64,000 nucleotides of DNA from Pseudarthrobacter sp. BIM B-2242 (GTDB lineage Bacteria > Actinomycetota > Actinomycetes > Actinomycetales > Micrococcaceae), in the NCBI RefSeq assembly GCF_014764445.1, contig NZ_CP061721.1:4278001-4342000 (forward strand), in the 5' to 3' direction. The notes under the pieces were generated by a model. It was not told the DNA's origin and ran no database searches. It was given only the letters and a program-made list of their open reading frames with translations. Positions within the stretch are counted from its first letter, which is position 1. Each line of letters begins with the position of its first letter. Positions 58,347 through 64,000 of the stretch are shown piece after piece. A program made the translations under genes and the position numbers.

Positions 58347-60332
58347 TCAGCCGGCCGCGGTCAGGAACTGTTTGAGCAGCGGCCCGGATGTGGTGGCGCC
58401 GAGGCCGCCGTCCTCAACGAACACGGCGACAGCCAGGTCGCCATGGACGGCCACAATCCAGGCGTGCGTCTTCGGCGGGGTTTCCTTGCCGTACTCCGCT
58501 GTCCCGGTCTTGGCACCCACGGGTTCTCCCGGCACGGTGGACAGGAAGCCGGCGTGGCCCGAGGTGATGACCGCGCGCATCATTTCGGACAGGGCCGCGG
58601 CTTCCTCAGCCGTGATCGGTTTGTCAGAGGCTGCGGAGGGTGCTTCAGGCGTAACGCCCGACGACGGCGATACAGGCTCCGCGGTCGGCTCGCCCGGTGT
58701 GCCTCCTGCGGCGCCGGCGTTGGGGTTCAGGACCAGCTGCGGTGAGACGGGGGACCCCTTGGCCACGGAACCTGCCATGATTGCGGCAGCCAGCGGGGAC
58801 ATCAGCACCTTGCCCTGGCCGATCATGGACGCCGCGTGTTCGGTGCCGGCAGCCTCGCCGGGCACGGAACCGAGGAAGGCCACGGCACCCAGGGACGGTG
58901 CTTCAACGGCCACGCCCATGGACACCGCGGCGGCCTCGAGCTGGGTCTGGGTGACAGTGTCCCTTGCAGCGATGAACGCCGTGTTGCAGGAATGGGCGAA
59001 GGCATCGCGGAGCGTCACCGATCCCAGGGATCCCTCCGGGTAGCCTTCCGAGTTCTTGAAGGTCCGGCCGTCCACCTCGAGGGTGGGAGTGCACTCCACC
59101 TTCGAATCCGGAGTGAGTCCGTTGCGGAACATCGCGAGTGAATCAACGATCTTGAAGATGGATCCCGGTGCGTACTGGCCCAGCATCGCGGTGTTGTACC
59201 CGTTGCTTCCCGGTCCCGAGGCGGCCGCGAGGACCGCACCTGTGGACGGGCGAAGGGCCACGATGGCAGAGGCGGGTCCCACGCCGGCCAGCGTGCTCTC
59301 CGCGAGGGACTGGAGGGCGGGATCCAGCGTGGTTTTCAGGGGTGTGCCCGGCGTCGGGGCGGTCTCATAGACCACGCGTCGCGGATCCGTTGCCGCGGCG
59401 TTGATCTGCTCGCGGGTGAGGTCCGCACGGTGTGCCCGGATCACTATGGCATCGCTGCCGCGCAGCTGGGCGTCGTACTGCTGCTGCAGCCCGCCGATGC
59501 CCGTCACATCACCGGCGGTCAGGGCGCCGTCCGACGCTTCGATCTGTTCAGCACTGGCCTCGCCGACGGACCCGAGGACAGCGCGGGCGAACGTGCGGCT
59601 CGGCGCCAGGGGCTGGCTTTCCTTGATGGCGCGGCCCCCGGGGATGGCCGTGATCTGCTCGTCCGTAATGGTGCGGCCTTCTTCACGCAGCGTGATGGCA
59701 GCGACAAAGGCCTGGGCACCGGAGGCGGAGACCTGCTGGGCGTAGCCGGCGGGGTCTATGCCTACCAGTTCGGCGAGTTTTGTGGCCGACGCGGCCGGAT
59801 CCGCTGAACCGAGGAGGGGTTTGTCGATACCCACTTTCACCACGGGGCGGTACGTGACCAGCTGCGCGTCGCCCGCACCGAGGATGTCTGCCCGCTGGGG
59901 TGACTGAGTGCCCTTGGTGAGGATTTCGCCTTCCGCCAGGTCCGGGACGAGCGACGACGGGTTCCACACCGTGAGCCACTTATCCCCGGACTTCGTGAAC
60001 TCCGCGTAGGTGGTGTATTTCCACTCACCCGAGCCGATCTTCCAGATGTAGTTCAGGGGGACAGTAGCAGTATTGCCCTCCAGCGACAGGTCACCGGTTT
60101 CCACGGCGGGCCTGTCCGGGTCGAGTGATTTGAAAATGTCCTGGACCTGCTGCCTGGCCACGCCGGCGTCCTTGCCGTCAAAGGCGACAGGGCCGACGTC
60201 GAGCGCGGACACCGCCGCGGCGAACTGTTCAGCCGCGGCTTCGGCACCTCCTCTGCCGTCGTCGCAGGACACCAGAGAGGCGCCGAGAATGAGACCAGCT
60301 ATGGCAAGTGAAAGTTTCTTTGAGTTCCCCAC
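58347..60332 (-). CDS. penicillin-binding protein (class B transpeptidase, MecA-N type)
   Basis: A 661-residue lipoprotein-like PBP. It has a signal with lipobox LVSC (Cys23), an NTF2-like MecA_N domain (about 30-150), a dimerisation region and the transpeptidase. Active-site motifs are Ser391-Ile-Phe-Lys394, Ser448-Cys-Asn450 and Lys608-Thr-Gly-Thr611. A Pro/Ala/Glu-rich insertion lies at about 535-570. The MecA_N domain occurs in low-affinity PBPs, but resistance cannot be inferred. GTG 60332 has GATAAT six bases upstream. Confidence 0.9.
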   Translation of the reverse strand: MGNSKKLSLAIAGLILGASLVSCDDGRGGAEAAAEQFAAAVSALDVGPVAFDGKDAGVARQQVQDIFKSLDPDRPAVETGDLSLEGNTATVPLNYIWKIGSGEWKYTTYAEFTKSGDKWLTVWNPSSLVPDLAEGEILTKGTQSPQRADILGAGDAQLVTYRPVVKVGIDKPLLGSADPAASATKLAELVGIDPAGYAQQVSASGAQAFVAAITLREEGRTITDEQITAIPGGRAIKESQPLAPSRTFARAVLGSVGEASAEQIEASDGALTAGDVTGIGGLQQQYDAQLRGSDAIVIRAHRADLTREQINAAATDPRRVVYETAPTPGTPLKTTLDPALQSLAESTLAGVGPASAIVALRPSTGAVLAAASGPGSNGYNTAMLGQYAPGSIFKIVDSLAMFRNGLTPDSKVECTPTLEVDGRTFKNSEGYPEGSLGSVTLRDAFAHSCNTAFIAARDTVTQTQLEAAAVSMGVAVEAPSLGAVAFLGSVPGEAAGTEHAASMIGQGKVLMSPLAAAIMAGSVAKGSPVSPQLVLNPNAGAAGGTPGEPTAEPVSPSSGVTPEAPSAASDKPITAEEAAALSEMMRAVITSGHAGFLSTVPGEPVGAKTGTAEYGKETPPKTHAWIVAVHGDLAVAVFVEDGGLGATTSGPLLKQFLTAAG

Positions 60333-60383
60333 GGCGTTATTATCCCCCAGCGCGGCAACTGCGCCGTCGAGGCCGCGTAACCC

Positions 60384-61826
60384 TTAAGATTTCCCCAGCG
60401 CCGGGACCTGCAGCCCGAATATGTCCTTCAAGGCATGTTTTGCGGCGAAGAACCCCGGCATCCCCGTTACTCCGGGGCCGGGAGGCGTGGACGATGAACA
60501 CAGGTAGAGGCCGCGAACGGGCGTCCGCCATGGAACGGGCGAGACCACAGGCCGCTGCACGAGGCCCCGCACGTCCATGATCCCCGCGCTGAAGTCACCC
60601 CCGATGTAGTTGCGGTTGTAGCTGGCGAGTTCCGCCGCAGTGGTGACGTGCGTCTGAACCACCAGATCCCGGAACCCTGGCGCAAACCGTTCCAGCTGCG
60701 CGGTGACAGCCTCACTCATATCCTGCGTTGATCCGGCGGGAACATGGCAGTAGGCCCAGAGGATATGCCGCCCGTCCGGAGCCCGTCTGCTGTCGAACCG
60801 GGACGGCTGGGCCACCAGCACGTAGGGACGCTCCGGGTGCCTCCCGGCGATGACCTCATTTTCGGAGCGCGCCAGCTCCTCCCGGGTGCCGCCAACGTGC
60901 ACGGTTCCGGCGTCCGCCAGTTCCGGTGCTGCCCACGGGACGGGCCCGGACAGGATGTAATCCACCTTGCAGGAACCACTTCCGTAGCGGAACGATTCGA
61001 GGGAGCGCCGGTACTTCCCGGGCAGTTGGTCGCCTGCGATGTCCAGCAGCCCCTGTGGCGCAACGTCGAGCAGTGTGGCGCGGGCACGGCCAAGTTGCTG
61101 AAGGCTGTCAATGGGCTCACCGGTCCGGATCACGCCGCCGTGGGCCCTGATGTCGTCGGCTAAGGCGCCGGCGATGGCGGCCGATCCGCCCTGGGGGATG
61201 GGCCACCCTTGGGCGTGGGCCAGGGCAGTCAGCATCAGGCCGGCACCGGCGGCAGCCAGCGAGGGCAGGTGCGACACCGCGTGGGCTGCCACACCGCTGA
61301 GCAGGGCGGGCGCGAGTGGCTCCCGGAACCGCACGTTCCACAGCCGGGACCCCTGTTCGAAGGTCGCCAGCCCGAAGAGTGCTGCCGCTGTTGGATTATG
61401 CGGGATCCGAAGCAGTTGGTGCTGGGTCAGGTCCATGACCCCGTCAATGCGCCTCACGAGGGGCCCGAGCAGCCTGCGGTAAGCCTGACCGTCGCGGCCC
61501 AGTCCCTCGACTGTCCGGTCGAGGGACTGGTAGCCCAGGGCTGCCCGTCCGCCGTCGAGCGGGGATCCGAACCCGAGTTCCGGGACCACCAGGTCGATCC
61601 GGCGCTCGAGCTCGAAGGCACGGAAGAAGGGGGATGCCAAAGCCATGGGGTGCACTGCCGAGCAAATATCGTGGAAGTGCCCCGGCTGCATCAGCTCGAG
61701 CGTGCGTGTGCCGCCGCCTATGGTTCCGGCAGCTTCGTAGACCTCTACGGACAGCCCGGCCCGTGCCATCACAGCGGCGGCGGCCAGTCCGTTAGGCCCG
61801 GACCCTACGACGGCGACATCAGGCAT
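60384..61826 (-). CDS. phytoene desaturase-like FAD oxidoreductase
   Basis: A 480-residue flavoprotein starting MPDVAVVGSGPNGLAAAAVMARAGLSVEVYEAAGTIGGGTRT, a dinucleotide-binding fold with the GxGxxG-(E) pattern. The C-terminal GLYLCSSSTPPGPGVTGMPGFFAAKHAL is the second FAD signature of the CrtI/NAD(P)-dependent oxidoreductase group. No carotenoid genes are adjacent. It overlaps the GT87-like gene by eight bases, so they share a transcript. Confidence 0.88.
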   Translation of the reverse strand: MPDVAVVGSGPNGLAAAAVMARAGLSVEVYEAAGTIGGGTRTLELMQPGHFHDICSAVHPMALASPFFRAFELERRIDLVVPELGFGSPLDGGRAALGYQSLDRTVEGLGRDGQAYRRLLGPLVRRIDGVMDLTQHQLLRIPHNPTAAALFGLATFEQGSRLWNVRFREPLAPALLSGVAAHAVSHLPSLAAAGAGLMLTALAHAQGWPIPQGGSAAIAGALADDIRAHGGVIRTGEPIDSLQQLGRARATLLDVAPQGLLDIAGDQLPGKYRRSLESFRYGSGSCKVDYILSGPVPWAAPELADAGTVHVGGTREELARSENEVIAGRHPERPYVLVAQPSRFDSRRAPDGRHILWAYCHVPAGSTQDMSEAVTAQLERFAPGFRDLVVQTHVTTAAELASYNRNYIGGDFSAGIMDVRGLVQRPVVSPVPWRTPVRGLYLCSSSTPPGPGVTGMPGFFAAKHALKDIFGLQVPALGKS

Positions 61827-63285
61827 GGTGTTTCGCCCGCCAGGGGAGGACGGCCAGCAAGGGCTTCCGCGGACTGAAGCGCAACCAGTCAGGCAACCCG
61901 TTGAACGGGCCGCCGTGAGGATCGTCTACGTGGTGCCGGCGTACGGGGTCGTAGTTGGGGTCGTAGATGTCCCACACCACCCGGATCATCAGATATGCCG
62001 TCACGAGCATGTGTGCTGCCACCGCCAGAACGTAGTAGGGCATGTCAATATTGTGCTGCGTCGGGCCCTGGCTGGTCACTTGGCCCAGATACATCCAGAT
62101 GGCTGCCCAATAGAGCCCCTCAATGCCCTGCCACACCAGGAAGTCCCGCCACCGCGGCCGTGCCAGTGCCAGCAGCGGAATAAGCCACAGCACAACCTGG
62201 GGTGAGTACACCTTATTGGTGAGGATGAAGGCAGCCACCAGCAGGAATGCCAGCTGGGCCAGGCGCGGCCGCCTCGGCGCCGTCAGTGCCACATAGGCCA
62301 CCGCAGCGCAGGCCAGCAGGAAACAGGCCAGGGCAAGCACGTTGATGACCGCAGGATCAAGCGTTTGCCAGCGGAGGCGCCTCGCCACCAGATTGTAGGC
62401 GAACCACACCGAACCGTAGCCGGCTTCCCCGGACTGCGTGGATCCCAGGAAGGACCCCCACCCGGCCGGATTAGCGAGGGCTACGGGGATATTGACGGCC
62501 AGCCAGGCAGCCGCTGAAGCGCCGGCGGCCACAAGGAATACCCTGATCCGCCCTGTGCGGACGGACAGCAGGAAGACGGCGGCAAGAATCAGGGCGGCGT
62601 ACGGCTTGGTGGCAGTGGCAAGGCCAATCAGGATGCCCGCGAGCACCAGCCGGTCCCGCGCGAAACACAACATGCCCACAGCCAGCAGCGCCACTGCCCA
62701 GAGGTCCCAGTTGATGGTGCCGGCCAGAACGATGCCAGGAGCAACCGCCACCATGGCCGCGTCCCACGGGCGCCGCTGGGATATCCGGGCGGTCGCCACG
62801 ACTGCGACGATCCAGACGGCTGCGATCAGTGTCGCGTTGACGTCGAAGTATCCAAGGATCCGGGCGTCGGTAACCCCCTCACCCGGAATAAGCCAGGCTG
62901 CGGCACCGCCAATGAGTCCCACAAGAACCGGATAGTCGAAGACGCTGCCCTGGTTGAGGAACGCGAACGGATCTTCGCCGAGGCCCCGGTTCCGGAAGAA
63001 TTCAGGGAAGTCCGAGTAGCACGTGGAGTAGAACTGGCCGGGCGTCTGCCAGCCGTTGGTCCGGCAGTAGTTCTTGATGGCAAGGCTCACCAACGCCGCC
63101 AGAACTGTAAGGATGATCAGCACGCGTTCCACCGTGAACACACCGGGGGAGACCAGGCCGGGTGCCGACCGGGCGCCCATCGGCCCGCCAATGAGTTCCG
63201 TGAAGTTCTTCAGCAGCAGGTCACTGCGGCTGGGAACAACCAGGCGGGCACGCTGTGGGCGGCCCGGCGGCTTCGTCTCCTGCAT
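61819..63285 (-). CDS. GT87-like multispan membrane glycosyltransferase (Rv0051-like)
   Basis: A 488-residue protein with about ten to twelve membrane helices, beginning RVLIILTVLAALVSLAIKNYC and containing the extracytoplasmic loop CYSDFPEFFRNRGLGEDPFAF. The WYSPQVVL-like segment (VYSPQVVLWLIPLL) is typical of DUF2029/GT87 polyprenyl-sugar mannosyltransferases. In Mycobacterium a related gene (Rv0051) sits by ponA1 and rpsF. Here the rpsF operon is about 20 kb away on the same strand. Confidence 0.82.
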   Translation of the reverse strand: MQETKPPGRPQRARLVVPSRSDLLLKNFTELIGGPMGARSAPGLVSPGVFTVERVLIILTVLAALVSLAIKNYCRTNGWQTPGQFYSTCYSDFPEFFRNRGLGEDPFAFLNQGSVFDYPVLVGLIGGAAAWLIPGEGVTDARILGYFDVNATLIAAVWIVAVVATARISQRRPWDAAMVAVAPGIVLAGTINWDLWAVALLAVGMLCFARDRLVLAGILIGLATATKPYAALILAAVFLLSVRTGRIRVFLVAAGASAAAWLAVNIPVALANPAGWGSFLGSTQSGEAGYGSVWFAYNLVARRLRWQTLDPAVINVLALACFLLACAAVAYVALTAPRRPRLAQLAFLLVAAFILTNKVYSPQVVLWLIPLLALARPRWRDFLVWQGIEGLYWAAIWMYLGQVTSQGPTQHNIDMPYYVLAVAAHMLVTAYLMIRVVWDIYDPNYDPVRRHHVDDPHGGPFNGLPDWLRFSPRKPLLAVLPWRAKHHA

Positions 63286-63347
63286 GTCCCCGAGCTTACC
63301 GGGGTGGTATCCGGACAGGTCGGGGGACAGGGCCTCGGCAGGAAGAT

Positions 63348-63491
63348 TCAGTACATGCCGGCCATGTGCTGATGCATCAGCACGTACACGTCGTCGCGTC
63401 GTTGGTCCAGCAGCTCCCCGTTGAATTCGCGGCGGTCAGCCCGGACAGGCCGGCGCAGCTGAAGCATCGCCTTCTTGATCTTCTTGATCAT
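63348..63491 (-). CDS. 47-residue basic microprotein with strong Shine-Dalgarno
   Basis: The product starts MIKKIKKAMLQLRRPVRADR and ends in VLMHQHMAGMY. AAAGGAGGTGA lies seven bases before ATG 63491, the best ribosome binding site in the window. The N terminus is strongly cationic and the middle acidic. No family recognised. It lies 62 bases upstream of the GT87-like gene and may be co-transcribed with it. Confidence 0.6.
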   Translation of the reverse strand: MIKKIKKAMLQLRRPVRADRREFNGELLDQRRDDVYVLMHQHMAGMY

Positions 63492-63801
63492 GTGGCGGTC
63501 ACCTCCTTTCGAAAAGTAATTGGGCATGGCAAATAGCGCCACATAAAGTCGGGACAATAAAGGCGGTAATTGGACATAGAAATGCCCGGTGCTTATGAAT
63601 GGTTTACAAATGCGAAAGCAGGCCCGGCGAATGCGGTTGCCGGGACCCGACAAAAGCAGGGATCAGAACCAGGGATTTCTGCGATCACGCCCGACCAGCC
63701 GTGATGGTGCGCCTGAAGCGCTACCTGACGGTCAGCCGGATGTGCCTGGAGGTGGGTCCCTGAGCCAGTGATCCAGCCCGGAGGCTGATCAGAGAATGGC
63801 T
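63492..63801. other. 310-bp region between two microprotein genes
   Basis: It is AT-richer than its surroundings between 63500 and 63620. On the minus strand TTGTCC near 63560 and TATTTG near 63538 make a weak promoter for the 47-residue gene. Several short frames exist on both strands, none with a ribosome binding site. Nothing else is recognised. Confidence 0.35.
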
Positions 63802-63897
63802 CTAGGAGGCAAACACTCCGCGAAAATGGCGCGCAGAAGCGTCAGGGGCCGGGGTGGCGGTGATGGTCATCTTCCATCCGCTAGTCAAAGTAATCAT
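63802..63897 (-). CDS. 31-residue microprotein with strong Shine-Dalgarno
   Basis: A short frame MITLTSGWKMTITATPAPD... ending in RGVFAS. AAAAGGAGG lies nine bases before ATG 63897. It has the same minus-strand orientation as the 47-residue gene. Its size allows a leader peptide, a secreted peptide precursor or a fragment. No similarity is known to me. Confidence 0.4.
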   Translation of the reverse strand: MITLTSGWKMTITATPAPDASARHFRGVFAS

Positions 63898-64000
63898 TTT
63901 TCCCAACCTCCTTTTCTGCTCAAGCCGTCGCATCAGCTGATTGGCTGTACAACGTGCGCCGCGACCCCGGCAGAACGCTCTGGGGTCAGGAATAAAAATA

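Noticed and set aside
58347..60332. mecA-type beta-lactam resistance gene
   Set aside because: The MecA_N domain is shared by many housekeeping actinobacterial PBPs; nothing in the motifs indicates acquired resistance.

Overview
The window is visibly GC-rich. Its genes carry actinobacterial hallmarks: GTG starts, GTGA/ATGA start-stop overlaps, CsoR, class F-type sortase, WXG100, IclR-controlled pca genes, and an rpsF-ssb-rpsR-rplI-dnaB locus. Overall it looks like a soil Micrococcaceae chromosome (Arthrobacter/Pseudarthrobacter type). No tRNA, rRNA, insertion sequence, prophage or CRISPR array was recognised.

Layout. 1-528: end of a transhydrogenase alpha gene cut by the window edge. 725-11.3 kb (minus strand): one long catabolic run. 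An AroE-like quinate/shikimate dehydrogenase and a fused 3-dehydroshikimate dehydratase feed protocatechuate into pcaH-G-B-D-C, then pcaF-I-J, closing with the IclR-type regulator PcaR. A PcaR-like box lies just upstream. At 11.4-13.8 kb a second IclR regulator is divergent from an MHS-family transporter; two inverted copies of one operator flank the gap. 13.9-20.5 kb: ATP-dependent DNA ligase, LLM flavin oxidoreductase plus GH13 hydrolase, small hypotheticals, and a BNR-propeller/MoaD-like pair. 20.8-23.0 kb: surface protein, sortase, universal stress protein. 23.1-26.3 kb: a probable 91-nt small RNA, then copper-responsive csoR-copZ-copA. 26.3-34.4 kb: mixed housekeeping and transport genes, a DoxX protein with a MarR-like operator, and zinc chaperone aztD behind a Zur box.

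34.4-42 kb: the replication/ribosome locus. dnaB is followed by a 669-bp gene-free stretch rich in DnaA boxes, two paired membrane-anchored L7/L12-like proteins, small enzymes, then rplI-rpsR-ssb-rpsF. 42.4-47.1 kb: a large LuxR/ATPase regulator, a DegT-fold protein whose PLP lysine position is Asn, and an overlapping NeuD/PglD-type acetyltransferase; this is the best candidate for an unusual pathway. 47.1-63.3 kb (all minus): M18 aminopeptidase, Tat-type intradiol dioxygenase, two-component system with ABC exporter, PAP2/lipid kinase fusion, MFS, ABC-F protein, penicillin-binding protein, FAD oxidoreductase and GT87-like membrane protein. 63.3-63.9 kb: two microprotein genes with strong Shine-Dalgarno sequences.

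Cross-cutting signals: about thirteen operon-leading genes have a TANNNT-like -10 element six or seven bases before the start codon and no ribosome binding site, suggesting widespread leaderless transcription. Two copies of a nested palindromic intergenic element, and one copy of a different long palindrome inside the pca operon, look like dispersed repeats.
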